Part shown: piece by piece, positions 27,419 to 37,123 of the stretch
How the letters are laid out: each line of letters starts with the position of its first letter
How positions within the stretch are numbered: position 1 is the stretch's first letter
Source: Ruegeria sp. YS9
GTDB lineage: Bacteria; Pseudomonadota; Alphaproteobacteria; Rhodobacterales; Rhodobacteraceae
DNA: 64,000 nt
Direction of reading: 5' to 3'
Assembly: GCF_024628725.1 (NCBI RefSeq)
Contig: NZ_CP102410.1
Location: 310,001 to 374,000, forward strand
Position numbers and translations under genes: made by a program
The notes under the pieces: model-generated
Told to the model about the DNA's origin: nothing
Database searches by the model: none
The model's input: only the letters and a program-made list of their open reading frames with translations

Positions 27419-29095
27419 TCAGGTGACGTGGTTCGACCGGTTGTAGACGTTGAACTTGCCGGTCGGGGCATAAAGCCCGTCGATGCGGCCGATCTCTTCC
27501 AGCGTCTTGGCGTCGAAGATCACGATCTGACCGTTGGGTTCTTTCGAGTCCGACAGGTTCCACTTGGAGACCCAGACCTCGGTGCCGTCGGCGTTGAATT
27601 CGAAGTGAACAGCAGCGCTGCCTTCGTCTTCGGTGATCTGGATCGTTTTCACGATCTCGCCGGTTTCTTTCGAAATGACCTGTACGGATTGCTGCACTTC
27701 CGGTTCCGGATGCTTGGTCTGGTCAGCCCAGATGTAATCCGAGTTCGGGTGGGTGCGGACGAACAGGCCGGGGCCGTCGGTTTCCACTTCGTAGCAGACT
27801 TTCCAGGCGTCATCCGGACGGTTTTCAGGATCGTTGCCCCAAACGGTCACGGTACCGACACCAAGGTGGGTCGTGCCGGCCACAGGGCCACAGTTCGGGT
27901 CGACCCAGTTGGCGCCCGGACCCGGGTGCGGCAGGGCGGCGGTGTCGATCATCGCCTCAAGCTTGTGGGTTTCGGTATCGACAACCACCATCTTGTTCGA
28001 CGCGTTCGCGGCGATCTGGAAATAGCGGCCCGTCGGGTCAAAGAACCCGTCATGCAGGAACTTGGCGCTGTCGATCTTGTCGATCCGAAGGTTGTCCAGA
28101 TCGGTGTAATCGACCTGCCATAGCTGTCCCAGCTCTTTCACGGCGACGATCCAGGTCGGTTCGTTCGGCGTGGTGTAGATGGCGGCCACGCGGCTTTCTT
28201 CGACATACTCGCCGTCCACGTTCACGCCGCGGGTCGATACGACCTTGAGCGGTTCCATGGTTTGCGCATCAACGATTGCAAAGTGCGGCGGCCAGTAGCC
28301 ACCACCGATGACGTATTTGCCATCGCCGGACACGGCAACGTCGCGGGCGTCATAGGCGATCTTGACTTCGGATACCAACATCTTGTCCGGCGTCTGCCAG
28401 AGGTCGATTTTGGTCATCTTGCCGTCGCGGCCCATGGTGTACCAGAAGCGCCCGGGTTGTTCCGGCTCTTCCAGCGAGTGGTGCTCGGATGCTTTCAGAA
28501 CGTGCACCGCATAACCGGTCGGAATGTGGGTCAGGACCTCTTTGGTGTCACCGTCGATCACGGCCACCTTGCCTACGTCACGTTCGATGACGACAAAGAA
28601 GTTTTCCCAGTTGCGGCCGTGCAGCGGCTCGGTCGGATAGTCCTCTTCTTCGACGTAAACCTTGCGGGTCGCCTTCATCTGTTCCAGCGACATTTCAGGC
28701 GGTTTCGGCGGCTCCATCATGATGTAGGTCGCCATGTCCTTGATTTCCTGCTCGGTCATGATGTCCGAGAAGTTGTTCATGCCGCCTTCGGTTCCCCAGG
28801 CGATAATCTTTTCAAGGCGTTCCTGCCCCAGTTTAAGGGTGCCGCCTTCGGTGACCGTGCCGTCGGCTGCGGTCTTCTTCCAATGCGGTTCCAGGTTTTT
28901 ACCCGTGGCCCCTTTGCGCAAAACGCCGTGGCAGCCTGCGCATTGTTCGAAATAGAGCTGTTTAGACGATTCAAAGGCTTCTTCGCTCAAAGTTGGCTCT
29001 TCGGCGAAGGTCGGAGCAGCGACGCTGCCCAACAACATTGCCAATCCGACCCCAAAGGCGCGGCCGGGTTTGTTGTAGCTGATTCCAAGTGACAT
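27419..29095 (-). CDS. nirS: NirS, cytochrome cd1 nitrite reductase
   Basis: 558 residues from the ATG at 29095, with a GGAGAG site upstream; a GTG two codons earlier is also in frame. It reduces nitrite to NO in the periplasm. A signal peptide (to about residue 31) is followed by a cytochrome c domain with CAGCHG (heme at 52-56) and an eight-bladed d1 propeller. Likely d1 ligand and active-site histidines are H198 (TGYAVHV), H390 (ALPHPGPG) and H410 (GTTHLG). It is the first gene of the nir region, preceded by a perfect DNR-like palindrome at 29158-29171. The fused cytochrome gene begins 124 bp downstream. Confidence 0.98.
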   Translation of the reverse strand: MSLGISYNKPGRAFGVGLAMLLGSVAAPTFAEEPTLSEEAFESSKQLYFEQCAGCHGVLRKGATGKNLEPHWKKTAADGTVTEGGTLKLGQERLEKIIAWGTEGGMNNFSDIMTEQEIKDMATYIMMEPPKPPEMSLEQMKATRKVYVEEEDYPTEPLHGRNWENFFVVIERDVGKVAVIDGDTKEVLTHIPTGYAVHVLKASEHHSLEEPEQPGRFWYTMGRDGKMTKIDLWQTPDKMLVSEVKIAYDARDVAVSGDGKYVIGGGYWPPHFAIVDAQTMEPLKVVSTRGVNVDGEYVEESRVAAIYTTPNEPTWIVAVKELGQLWQVDYTDLDNLRIDKIDSAKFLHDGFFDPTGRYFQIAANASNKMVVVDTETHKLEAMIDTAALPHPGPGANWVDPNCGPVAGTTHLGVGTVTVWGNDPENRPDDAWKVCYEVETDGPGLFVRTHPNSDYIWADQTKHPEPEVQQSVQVISKETGEIVKTIQITEDEGSAAVHFEFNADGTEVWVSKWNLSDSKEPNGQIVIFDAKTLEEIGRIDGLYAPTGKFNVYNRSNHVT

Positions 29096-29157
29096 GATCA
29101 CTCTCCATATGCGTGGTGAGGCGCTGCCGAGAGTGAAACATCACGTGGATGTCATCC

Positions 29158-29171
29158 TTGACCAAAGTCAA
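29158..29171. promoter_or_regulatory. DNR-like box of nirS (perfect palindrome)
   Basis: TTGAC-CAAA-GTCAA, 10 of 10 matches, centred 69.5 nt upstream of the nirS start. It is the best site in the window and the reference for the consensus used here. Confidence 0.8.
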
Positions 29172-29263
29172 CGGGAAGGGCGCAGACCAGGCACTTTGGA
29201 CAGAAAACACGGATCAAAACCCCCAATAAAACTTGTGTTTTTCACACATGTTTAAGCCCGGTC

Positions 29264-29277
29264 TTGATTTTGGTTAA
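29264..29277. promoter_or_regulatory. DNR-like box of nnrS
   Basis: TTGAT-TTTG-GTTAA, 8 of 10 matches, centred 70.5 nt upstream of the chosen nnrS start at 29341. It shares the nirS/nnrS intergenic region with the nirS box but lies 106 bp away, so each divergent gene has its own site. Confidence 0.65.
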
Positions 29278-29340
29278 GGGCGCCGGGTCGTGAAGGAACT
29301 ACACATTGCTCAACGGCGGGAAAAGCTATGGAGAGCAGGC

Positions 29341-30537
29341 ATGACAGCTGTAATCGCACGTGTTTTCAGTGAGGGGTTCCGGGTCTTTTTCCTTTCGGCG
29401 GGTCTTTACGGAGTGTTTGCAGGGGTCGCGTGGGGCGTGTGGTTGGCGTCGCTCGACGGCCTGATGCCTTACATGGACCAAAGCTATGCGATGCCCCCGG
29501 TCATGTGGCACGCGCATGAGATGATTTTTGGGTATGCAACGGCCGCCTTGGGGGGGTTTTTTCTGACCGCCGTGCCGAACTGGACCGGTGCGCCCGAGGC
29601 GCGGGCCCGCTTTATCACGCTTGTCGCATTGATCTGGATGGCCGGGCGTCTGGCGGTCTGGTTTTCCGGAGTGTTGCCTCCCTTGTTCGTCGCAGTTGTG
29701 GACCTGATCTTTGTTCCCATTCTGGCGCTGAAGATTGCCAGTCAACTGGTTCGTCGACCCAAGCCCCAGAATATGGTGTTTCTGTATCTTTTGGTTCTGA
29801 TGCTGGCCTCGAACGTAATGGTCCATTTGGAATGGATGGGGGTCACGGTGGATACGTTGAACACCGGCATCCGGGCCGGGCTTTTGACATTGTGTTCGAT
29901 GATCGCGATCCTGGGCGGCCGGATTACGCCCGCTTTTACTCGCAATGCCATGAAAAGAGCGGGTCAACCCGAAGCATCGTGGCCGGTAACCGTGGCCTGG
30001 CTGGACAGGGCGACGATGATTCTGGCGCTGCTGCTGCCCCTGCTTGTGCTTGCACTTGATGTCGGGCCTGTTGCGGGAGCCGTAGCTTTGGTGATGGGCT
30101 TTGTTCAACTGATACGCATGGCGCGTTGGAGAACAGGCTGGGCTTTGCGTCAACCGATCCTGATCGCCCTGCATCTGGGCCTCGGGATGCTGGCCCTGGG
30201 TCTGGTTCTCTGGGGGATGGCTGCCATCGGAATGGGAAATGAGATCGGCGCGCTCCACGTTCTGGGCATTGGTTGCGTTGGCGGCATGACCCTGGCCGTA
30301 ATGAGCCGCGCCGCCTTGGGCCATAGCGGTCGACCCCTTGTCGCGCCAAGGCCCATGGCGATTGCCTATGGCTTGATGGCGGTTGCTGCGCTTGTGCGAT
30401 GGTTGGGATCCGACATGGCAGCAGGTTACATGGCGGCGATGCTGACTGCGGATGGATTTTGGATCGCGGCAATGGGGCTGTATCTGTTCGCCATGTGGCC
30501 TGCCCTGACCGGCCCTCGCGCCGTGCAACAGACCTGA
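29341..30537 (+). CDS. nnrS: NnrS-family heme/copper membrane protein
   Basis: 398 residues from the ATG at 29341, with GGAG upstream; an in-frame GTG at 29290 would put the start within 13 bp of the DNR-like box and is unlikely. About twelve hydrophobic segments span the protein. Conserved features include PPVMWHAHEMIFGYATAALGG (split as PPVMWHAHEM near residue 53 and GFFLTAVPNWTG after it) and the GGRITPAFTRN loop near residue 200. NnrS proteins relieve nitric oxide stress during denitrification. It is divergent from nirS. Confidence 0.94.
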   Translation: MTAVIARVFSEGFRVFFLSAGLYGVFAGVAWGVWLASLDGLMPYMDQSYAMPPVMWHAHEMIFGYATAALGGFFLTAVPNWTGAPEARARFITLVALIWMAGRLAVWFSGVLPPLFVAVVDLIFVPILALKIASQLVRRPKPQNMVFLYLLVLMLASNVMVHLEWMGVTVDTLNTGIRAGLLTLCSMIAILGGRITPAFTRNAMKRAGQPEASWPVTVAWLDRATMILALLLPLLVLALDVGPVAGAVALVMGFVQLIRMARWRTGWALRQPILIALHLGLGMLALGLVLWGMAAIGMGNEIGALHVLGIGCVGGMTLAVMSRAALGHSGRPLVAPRPMAIAYGLMAVAALVRWLGSDMAAGYMAAMLTADGFWIAAMGLYLFAMWPALTGPRAVQQT

Positions 30538-30556
30538 CGCCTGTTCGGGCGGCGTC
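30536..30556. terminator. short hairpin between convergent nnrS and Hint-protein genes
   Basis: GACGCC and GGCGTC flank a 9-base loop and overlap the two stop codons. The stem is only six pairs and has no T-run, so this is a weak candidate for a shared terminator. Confidence 0.3.
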
Positions 30557-31668
30557 TATCGTCCAGCGATCAGAGGCCGCGCGTTCTTGATATGACGATG
30601 GACCAAAGCCCGAGCGCGTTTCCCTTTTTCCGGGATCCGTCTTGCGGCCAGCGGAACGTAATTGCGCTGATCCAATTCAGGGAACAGTTCAAGAATTTCC
30701 GCCCTTGCGTCCGGGTGAACACTGGACAGGGCCTGTGCGCCGGTGAGCAGGCTTTCGGAAGGTGCACCTTCCGCATAGATGATTTCATGACGGTCGAACA
30801 AAAGATGAACATAGGTCACCGCACGGGTGTCATCAGCGATTGAAATGCCAGGCACGCCGACAAGAATGTGAGCAGGAACAAGAACCTCTTCGGCGTCGAA
30901 CATTCTGACGGCAATCGGCGACCGGACCAGCATGCGGTGTTGCGGTGACACGAACAGATCACGCTCGGGCAACTGATCGCCCAGTGAACCGGCCTCGATC
31001 CGGATGGGCTTCAGCCTGGGACGGGCGCGAAGCGCCGCTTGGTCCAGATGTCGCGTGCCAATCCAGCGTATGTGTTGCGGCCCATTGTCCGCGGTCAAAA
31101 CGACATCGCCAACTTTCAGATCCTCGATCGGAGTTGGACCGGTTGGGGTCATGATCCGTGTTCCGGTAACAAAGCAGGGTACATCGACAATCGTGGTGGG
31201 GTCCGTCGTGTCAGGGGCGTTGGTCGGGGTAACGTTCGAAACCTGGAACGTATAGGTCAGGCCCGGAACCAGGGGCTCGGACGTGATGTATCCGACCAAT
31301 GTGCCCTCGACTTCGACCCGAAACACATCGATCGTTCCGCCCGATGGATTGGTCAGGGAATAGGATTCTTCAAGGTAGATGTCTCCGTTGGCAAAAGTGG
31401 TCGATCCGTCCAGGTTGGTCACCACACCTGTTTGCGTGGCGTCGTCACCGTTTTCGTTGTTGAATCGGTCACCATTGAACACAGTGCCGGTATCGGGCAG
31501 AGGGTTCGCCCCGTTCAGGATCGTTCCGCCAGCTGCATCGGTTACATCAAATACACGACGGTCTGTTGCGGGGTCGAAATTGGGGTCAAGCGTAATGAAA
31601 TCGGGGCCGAGGTTGAAATCGACCGTAATGACCCCGGGGGCGTAACCAATATAGGAATAGTTTGCCAT
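30556..31668 (-). CDS. Hint-domain protein (Hedgehog/intein-type module)
   Basis: 370 residues. The N-terminal half (1-165) is acidic, rich in Asp, Asn, Gly and Thr, with no signal peptide, and resembles repeat-rich secreted proteins. From VPCFVTGTRIMTPTGPTPIEDL (split: CFVTGTRI near 168, then PTGPTPIEDLKVGD) it is a Hint domain with an SPQHRML motif near residue 245. Such proteins are common in Rhodobacterales; the Hint part may cleave itself from the N-terminal part. It sits between nnrS and norC on the opposite strand and has no evident role in denitrification. Confidence 0.85.
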   Translation of the reverse strand: MANYSYIGYAPGVITVDFNLGPDFITLDPNFDPATDRRVFDVTDAAGGTILNGANPLPDTGTVFNGDRFNNENGDDATQTGVVTNLDGSTTFANGDIYLEESYSLTNPSGGTIDVFRVEVEGTLVGYITSEPLVPGLTYTFQVSNVTPTNAPDTTDPTTIVDVPCFVTGTRIMTPTGPTPIEDLKVGDVVLTADNGPQHIRWIGTRHLDQAALRARPRLKPIRIEAGSLGDQLPERDLFVSPQHRMLVRSPIAVRMFDAEEVLVPAHILVGVPGISIADDTRAVTYVHLLFDRHEIIYAEGAPSESLLTGAQALSSVHPDARAEILELFPELDQRNYVPLAARRIPEKGKRARALVHRHIKNARPLIAGR

Positions 31669-31994
31669 ATTCGTACCTTTTAACCATTGGCGCTACCGAG
31701 GCACCGGAAATCTTGCACACAGCAAGGAAAGTGCGCTGACTTTCCTTCCTTCCATACTGCTTGGCAAATACTTGCGTCAATTCAATGGCCATTCAATGGA
31801 GAGAAGACTCAATACGGAAATGCTGTTCGCAAATTGACTGGCAGCTCTTCTTCTCCTGACGATCAGCCGGTCCAAATCGTTCAATTCTGAACCGTCCGGT
31901 TGATCTCGTGACAGGTCTTGACTTTCGTTAAGGCACTACCGCGTCCCGCCCGTCATGTTGCTGACACTAGCTAATCTGCGCAAAGGAGAGCGCA
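31669..31994. other. 326-bp intergenic region between the Hint gene and norC
   Basis: No gene is supported here. It holds the start region of the Hint gene (minus) on the left and the norC promoter with its DNR-like box on the right. Short plus-strand frames at 31687-31890 lack a ribosome-binding site and family features. Confidence 0.6.
31918..31931. promoter_or_regulatory. DNR-like box of norCBQDEF
   Basis: TTGAC-TTTC-GTTAA, 9 of 10 matches, centred 70.5 nt upstream of the norC ATG. It is the only such site before the six-gene nor operon. Confidence 0.75.
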
Positions 31995-32444
31995 ATGCGA
32001 GACGTCATGACAAAGAGCATGGCCCGCAATATTTTTTATGGCGGGTCACTGTTCTTCATTCTCATCTTTCTGGCCCTTTCGGCCCATTCCCACTGGTATA
32101 TCGTCAATTCTGAAAATGCCGCGAAACTCGATGACAGTGTGGTTCGGGGTAAACATGTCTGGGAAAAACACGCCTGTGTGAACTGTCATTCGATTCTGGG
32201 TGAAGGGGCCTACTTTGCCCCCGAAGTCGGCAACGTGATGACCCGCTGGGGCGTGCTGGACGACCCGGAATCAGCCTTTGAATCCCTCAAGGGCTGGATG
32301 GAAGCACAACCGACCGGCATTCCCGGTCGTCGGCAGATGCCCAATTTCAACCTCAGCGACGAAGAACTCCGTGACCTGACCAACTTCCTGATCTGGACGG
32401 ACAATATCGACGCGCAGGGCTGGCCGCCCAACGAGGCAGGCTGA
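31995..32444 (+). CDS. norC: NorC, cytochrome c subunit of nitric oxide reductase
   Basis: 149 residues. One N-terminal membrane anchor (about 12-33) holds a periplasmic cytochrome c domain with CVNCHS (61-66). A Met ligand is likely in RRQMPNF near residue 115. NorC accepts electrons from periplasmic donors and passes them to the heme b centres of NorB. The start has an AAAGGAG site. norB follows 16 bp later. Confidence 0.97.
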   Translation: MRDVMTKSMARNIFYGGSLFFILIFLALSAHSHWYIVNSENAAKLDDSVVRGKHVWEKHACVNCHSILGEGAYFAPEVGNVMTRWGVLDDPESAFESLKGWMEAQPTGIPGRRQMPNFNLSDEELRDLTNFLIWTDNIDAQGWPPNEAG

Positions 32445-32460
32445 GAAAGGGAACGAAACA

Positions 32461-33828
32461 ATGAAATACGAATCCCAAAAAATCGCCTATGCCTACTTTG
32501 CGGTAGCCATGGCGTTGTTCGCGATACAGGTGATTGGCGGCCTTCTGGCCGGTTTCATCTATGTATTCCCCAATTTCCTGAGTGAGCTTCTGCCGTTCAA
32601 CATCGTGCGGATGCTGCACACCAACTCTCTGATCGTCTGGCTGATCCTGGGCTTTTTCGGTGCGGCCTACTTCCTGATCCCGGAAGAAGCCGAGCGCGAG
32701 ATCCACTCGCCCAAGCTGGCCTATCTGCAACTGATCATCCTTGTTGTCGGTACGTTGGGCGTGGTCGTCACGTATGTCTTCAACCTGTTCGAAGGCAACT
32801 GGCTGCTGGGCAAAGAGGGGCGCGAGTTCCTTGAGCAACCCAAATGGGTCAAGGCCGGCATCGTCGTGGCTGCATTGATCTTCCTTTACAACGTGTCGAT
32901 GACCGTTCTGAAAGGCAAAAAGACAGCCATTACCAACATCCTGCTTCTGGGCCTTTGGGGTCTGGCGCTGCTGTTCCTGTTCGCCTTCTACAACCCGGGC
33001 AACCTGTCGCTGGACAAGCAATACTGGTGGTATGTCGTCCACCTGTGGGTCGAAGGCGTGTGGGAGCTGATCATGGCATCGATCCTGGCCTATCTGATGC
33101 TCAAGCTGACCGGTGTTGACCGTGAGGTGGTCGAAAAATGGCTCTATGTCATCGTCGCCGCCGCGCTGTTCTCGGGCATCCTCGGCACCGGCCACCACTA
33201 TTACTGGATCGGCACGCCGGCATACTGGCAGTGGATCGGGTCGATCTTCTCTAGCCTCGAGGTGATCCCCTTCTTCGCGATGATGGCCTTTGCCTTCGTC
33301 ATGGTCTGGAAGGGCCGCCGGGACCACCCCAACAAGGCCGCGCTGCTGTGGTCGCTGGGCTGTGCCACGCTGGCCTTCTTCGGTGCCGGTGTCTGGGGCT
33401 TCCTGCACACGCTGCACGGGGTGAACTACTACACCCACGGCACGCAGATCACCGCAGCCCACGGGCACCTGGCCTTCTACGGCGCCTATGTCTGCCTCAA
33501 CCTTGCGATCTTCAGCTACGCTATGCCGATCCTGAAGAACCGTGATCCCTATAATCAGGTTCTGAATATGGGTTCGTTCTGGCTGATGACCAGCGGCATG
33601 GTCTTCATGACCTTCGTGCTGACCTTCGGGGGAACCGTGCAGACTCACATGCAACGTGTCGTCGGAGACTACTTCATGGACGTGCAGGACCAGATCGCGA
33701 TCTTCTACTGGATGCGTCTTGGCTCTGGTCTGGTCGTTGTCCTTGGGGCGCTGCTGTTCATCTACTCGATCTGGGTTCCTCGCAAAGAGGTCATTGAACC
33801 CGGCGCAGCCGAAACCCCAGCGGAGTGA
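32461..33828 (+). CDS. norB: NorB, catalytic heme-b3/non-heme-iron subunit of nitric oxide reductase
   Basis: 455 residues with twelve predicted membrane helices, a heme-copper-oxidase-superfamily member that reduces 2 NO to N2O. The non-heme iron (FeB) ligands are H194, E198, H245 and H246, all offset by 13 from the Pseudomonas numbering. H53 is a likely low-spin heme ligand. It is a short cNOR form that needs NorC. The stop overlaps the norQ start by one base. Confidence 0.98.
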   Translation: MKYESQKIAYAYFAVAMALFAIQVIGGLLAGFIYVFPNFLSELLPFNIVRMLHTNSLIVWLILGFFGAAYFLIPEEAEREIHSPKLAYLQLIILVVGTLGVVVTYVFNLFEGNWLLGKEGREFLEQPKWVKAGIVVAALIFLYNVSMTVLKGKKTAITNILLLGLWGLALLFLFAFYNPGNLSLDKQYWWYVVHLWVEGVWELIMASILAYLMLKLTGVDREVVEKWLYVIVAAALFSGILGTGHHYYWIGTPAYWQWIGSIFSSLEVIPFFAMMAFAFVMVWKGRRDHPNKAALLWSLGCATLAFFGAGVWGFLHTLHGVNYYTHGTQITAAHGHLAFYGAYVCLNLAIFSYAMPILKNRDPYNQVLNMGSFWLMTSGMVFMTFVLTFGGTVQTHMQRVVGDYFMDVQDQIAIFYWMRLGSGLVVVLGALLFIYSIWVPRKEVIEPGAAETPAE

Positions 33829-34643
33829 TGGATATGGATGGCTCCATGAACCTGAAAGAGGGGGCGGCAAACGCCCCCTTCTACCTGGCCCAGGGCGATG
33901 AATGCGATGTCTTCACCGCCGCTTACAACAACGATCTGCCGGTTCTGCTGAAAGGTCCGACGGGTTGCGGCAAGACCCGGTTTGTGGCCCACATGGCCGC
34001 GAAACTTGGCCGCCCGCTCTATACCGTAGCGTGCCACGACGATCTCGCCGCCGCCGACCTGATCGGACGCTATCTGCTGAAGGGCGGCGAAACCGTCTGG
34101 GTCGATGGCCCCCTGACCCGCGCGGTGCGCGAAGGCGCGATCTGCTATCTCGACGAGGTGGTCGAGGCGCGCAAGGACGTGACCGTGGTGCTGCACCCGC
34201 TGACCGACGACCGGCGCATCCTGCCGATCGATCGCACCGGAGAAGAGCTTGAGGCCGCGCCCGGCTTCATGCTGGTGGCCTCGTACAACCCCGGCTATCA
34301 GAATATCCTGAAAACCCTCAAACCCTCGACCCGGCAGCGGTTCATCTCGCTGGAGTTCGACTTTCCCTCGCCTCAGATGGAAGCCGAGGTGGTCGCGCAG
34401 GAAAGCGGCCTGCCGCTGGAACGCTGCAAGCCGCTGGTGCGGCTGGCGGGCAAGCTGCGCGGGCTCAAGGGTCAGGACCTCGAGGAAGGCGTGTCCACCC
34501 GGCTGGTCGTCTATGCTGCGACGCTGATCGCGCAGGGCATGTCCACCGACCGCGCCATCCTTGCCGCCATGATCGAACCTCTGACCGATGACGAGGATAT
34601 CAAACGCGGGCTCCTCGATCTTGTCACCGCCGTCTTTGGGTGA
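33828..34643 (+). CDS. norQ: NorQ, MoxR-type AAA+ ATPase for NO reductase activation
   Basis: 271 residues from the ATG at 33828 (TGATG overlap with norB; a GTG at 33825 and an ATG at 33834 are alternatives). Walker A is GPTGCGKT (43-50), Walker B is ICYLDEVVEA, and a sensor-1 Asn lies in ASYNPGYQ. It works with NorD to insert the non-heme iron into NorB. CbbQ/NirQ proteins are close relatives, but the position between norB and norD identifies it as NorQ. Confidence 0.95.
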   Translation: MDMDGSMNLKEGAANAPFYLAQGDECDVFTAAYNNDLPVLLKGPTGCGKTRFVAHMAAKLGRPLYTVACHDDLAAADLIGRYLLKGGETVWVDGPLTRAVREGAICYLDEVVEARKDVTVVLHPLTDDRRILPIDRTGEELEAAPGFMLVASYNPGYQNILKTLKPSTRQRFISLEFDFPSPQMEAEVVAQESGLPLERCKPLVRLAGKLRGLKGQDLEEGVSTRLVVYAATLIAQGMSTDRAILAAMIEPLTDDEDIKRGLLDLVTAVFG

Positions 34644-34651
34644 GGCCGGTG

Positions 34652-36574
34652 ATGGTCAGGATCGACTTTGAGCCATGGGAACCCGAAGAAACGATCGGGA
34701 AACTGTGGCACACCCTTGCCAGCCGCCTCGATGCACCCCAGGTGCATGTTGGAGCCGCGGTCGACCTTTCCGAGGTCGCGGGGCGGCTGGCAGTCCTCTT
34801 TCGGGGGCTTGGGGGTAGTCCGGGCGTTGAATTGCGCCCGGTCTCACCCGAGGTTTCGCGTCACCGCCTGAGTTGGCGCCGCAAACTTGCAACCGAAGTG
34901 GAATTGATGCCGCGCGCCTCGTTCGATGGCGAGGTTTTGCGCCTGCCCGACCGTCTGGCTGTATTCCCGGCGCGCGAAGCTAATGGCGCGCTCTATGTCT
35001 GGTTGGCCGCCGCCGCTGCCCATGCCGGAACCCGAATTGACGAAGACGATCCACTGCGTGCCGACCTGCGTGCCTTGGTTGCTGCCCGGCACATGGTCGA
35101 GGCGACTCTGGACGACGCGCCTGGCTTGCGTCCGCTTTACACCGAACTTTGCAAGGGCGTGCTGTATCAGCGCGATATCCCCAGTCTGCCGCCTGCCGAG
35201 GCTGCGGTCGAAGAACTGATCCGTCATATGTTGGGCGATCCCAAACCCTTGTCGGATCAGGCCGAGCAACTTCTGGCACTTGACGACGACCTGATCGCTC
35301 CGCGCGGCTATCAGCCGATGCGCCCGGTTCCCCTGTGGCCGGAATTGCGGGCCGTCGGGTTCTCGGAACACAACGAGGTTGAAAACCCCGATACTGAAGG
35401 CCCGCCAGAGGAATCCGGCGAAAAGACACACCGCGCCCGACGCCGCAAATCGGATCAGGCCGAGCGCAGCGACAGTTTCATTCTGCACAAATTCGAAGCC
35501 ATCCTCAGCTGGGCCGAATTCCTGAATATCAACCGTCGCATCGATGACGACGATCCCGACAACGCCAAGAAGGCGGCTGACGATCAGGAAGAGATTGGTC
35601 TTGGCCAGATCTCAAAAGCGCCGCCTACCAAGTTGAAGCTTCACCTTGACCTGGCGCCCGAAGACGTCAACCGCGAACGCCTGTCAGGCCGTATTCTATA
35701 TCCCGAATGGGATGTGCGGACGGGTCAGTACCTGCCGGATCATGTGAACGTTCTGCTTTCGGATGCCGATATCCGCGACGATGCCGCCGAGTTCGGCAAG
35801 GATCCGGCCACTGCGCGGCGCATTCGTGCCGTCAAGCGCCAATTCGAGGCGTTGCGCCCGGGGCGTGTGATGACCCGGGGCCATCTGGACGGAGACCAGC
35901 TGGATGTGGAAGCCGCCGTTCGGGCGCAGGTTGACCGCTGCGCAAATGGTGAAGGGACGGAACGCGTCTGGTTGCAATCCCGCCCCGAGGCCCGCGATCT
36001 GGCGGTCTCGATCCTGCTGGATGTCAGCCGCTCGACTGAAAGCGCCGTTACTGGTCGCGCCGTGATCGATATCGAACGCGAGGCGCTGGCGGCCTTGGCC
36101 TGGGGCCTGAACGCTTGTGGCGACGATTTCGCCATTCATGCATTCAGCTCCCTCAAGCGTCAGCGCGTCTATGTGCAACGTTGCAAACGGTTTGACGAAC
36201 CGATGGGAACCAAAGTTGAACAGCGCATCGCGTCGCTGCGCCCCGGACATTACACAAGGTTGGGCGCGGCAATCCGGCACTGTTCCGCAGATCTGGCAAG
36301 CCAGTCCCGCAAGCGCCGATTGCTGCTGGTCATAACGGACGGCAAGCCAAACGACCTGGATCACTACGAGGGGCGCCACGGCATCGAAGATACCTGCATG
36401 GCCATACGCGAGGCGCGTCGGGCCGGACAGTCAGTGTTCGGCGTCACCATCGATAAAACCGGCAAAAGCTGGTTTCCGCGCATGTTCGGGCAGGGCGGTT
36501 TCGCCGTCATTCCAGATCCGCATCGCCTGACCATGGCCCTGCCGCAGATCTATCGCCAGTTGGTCGGCGCATGA
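34652..36574 (+). CDS. norD: NorD, von Willebrand factor A protein for NO reductase activation
   Basis: 640 residues. The N-terminal 430 residues are alpha-helical with an acidic, Arg-rich middle (about 260-310). The C-terminus is a VWA domain with the MIDAS motif DVSRSTES and a later TDGKPND. NorD pairs with the AAA+ protein NorQ to load the FeB site of NorB. I prefer the ATG at 34652, which has GAGG six bases upstream; a GTG at 34640 would overlap norQ by four bases and add four residues. It overlaps norE by four bases. Confidence 0.94.
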   Translation: MVRIDFEPWEPEETIGKLWHTLASRLDAPQVHVGAAVDLSEVAGRLAVLFRGLGGSPGVELRPVSPEVSRHRLSWRRKLATEVELMPRASFDGEVLRLPDRLAVFPAREANGALYVWLAAAAAHAGTRIDEDDPLRADLRALVAARHMVEATLDDAPGLRPLYTELCKGVLYQRDIPSLPPAEAAVEELIRHMLGDPKPLSDQAEQLLALDDDLIAPRGYQPMRPVPLWPELRAVGFSEHNEVENPDTEGPPEESGEKTHRARRRKSDQAERSDSFILHKFEAILSWAEFLNINRRIDDDDPDNAKKAADDQEEIGLGQISKAPPTKLKLHLDLAPEDVNRERLSGRILYPEWDVRTGQYLPDHVNVLLSDADIRDDAAEFGKDPATARRIRAVKRQFEALRPGRVMTRGHLDGDQLDVEAAVRAQVDRCANGEGTERVWLQSRPEARDLAVSILLDVSRSTESAVTGRAVIDIEREALAALAWGLNACGDDFAIHAFSSLKRQRVYVQRCKRFDEPMGTKVEQRIASLRPGHYTRLGAAIRHCSADLASQSRKRRLLLVITDGKPNDLDHYEGRHGIEDTCMAIREARRAGQSVFGVTIDKTGKSWFPRMFGQGGFAVIPDPHRLTMALPQIYRQLVGA

Positions 36575-37119
36575 GTGATACCTCTCTGATAGACGAACTG
36601 CCGGGCGAGTTCCTGATGTGGGTTCTGATCATTTCGGAACTGCTGGTTTTTGGCGCGGGGATGATCGCTTTCATGGGGGTGCGCCTGACGGATCCGGCAG
36701 GTTTTGCCGAGGCGCAGTCGCATCTGCATCGCACGGGTGCGGCCTTGAACACGGCGGTTTTGGTGACATCCGGCTATCTGGCCGCACAGGCGCTGCATTG
36801 GCGGCGGAACATGCAACGTTTGCGGGCCCGCTTGGCGCTGATCCTTGCCGCGCTTCTGGGTGTCGTGTTCCTGATCATCAAGGGTGCGGAATATGCCGAC
36901 AAGGCGTCTCAGGGGATAGGATATGAAACGCATCCATTCTTCCTGTTCTACTATATGCTGACCGGCTTTCATGCTGCGCATGTCCTGGCCGGGGTTGGTA
37001 TTCTGTTGCTGGTGGCCTGGCGCGACGACCCCAGTAGCGTCGAAGCGGGCGCGCAGTTCTGGCACATGGTGGACCTGGTCTGGATCATGCTGTTTCCAGT
37101 GATCTATCTGCTGGGATAG
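36571..37119 (+). CDS. norE: NorE, cytochrome oxidase subunit III-like protein
   Basis: 182 residues with five hydrophobic segments and the ELPGEFLMWVLIISELLVFG start characteristic of NorE. The late FHAAHVLAGVG and WHMVDLVWIMLF motifs are those of heme-copper oxidase subunit III. NorE supports full NO reductase activity but is not catalytic. The start overlaps norD by four bases (ATGA) and norF follows 4 bp after the stop. Confidence 0.94.
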   Translation: MSDTSLIDELPGEFLMWVLIISELLVFGAGMIAFMGVRLTDPAGFAEAQSHLHRTGAALNTAVLVTSGYLAAQALHWRRNMQRLRARLALILAALLGVVFLIIKGAEYADKASQGIGYETHPFFLFYYMLTGFHAAHVLAGVGILLLVAWRDDPSSVEAGAQFWHMVDLVWIMLFPVIYLLG

Positions 37120-37123
37120 TCAG

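Noticed and set aside
32353-33870. 505-codon open frame antisense to norB
   Set aside because: norB is unmistakable with all FeB ligands; the antisense frame is His/Gln/Asp-rich noise.
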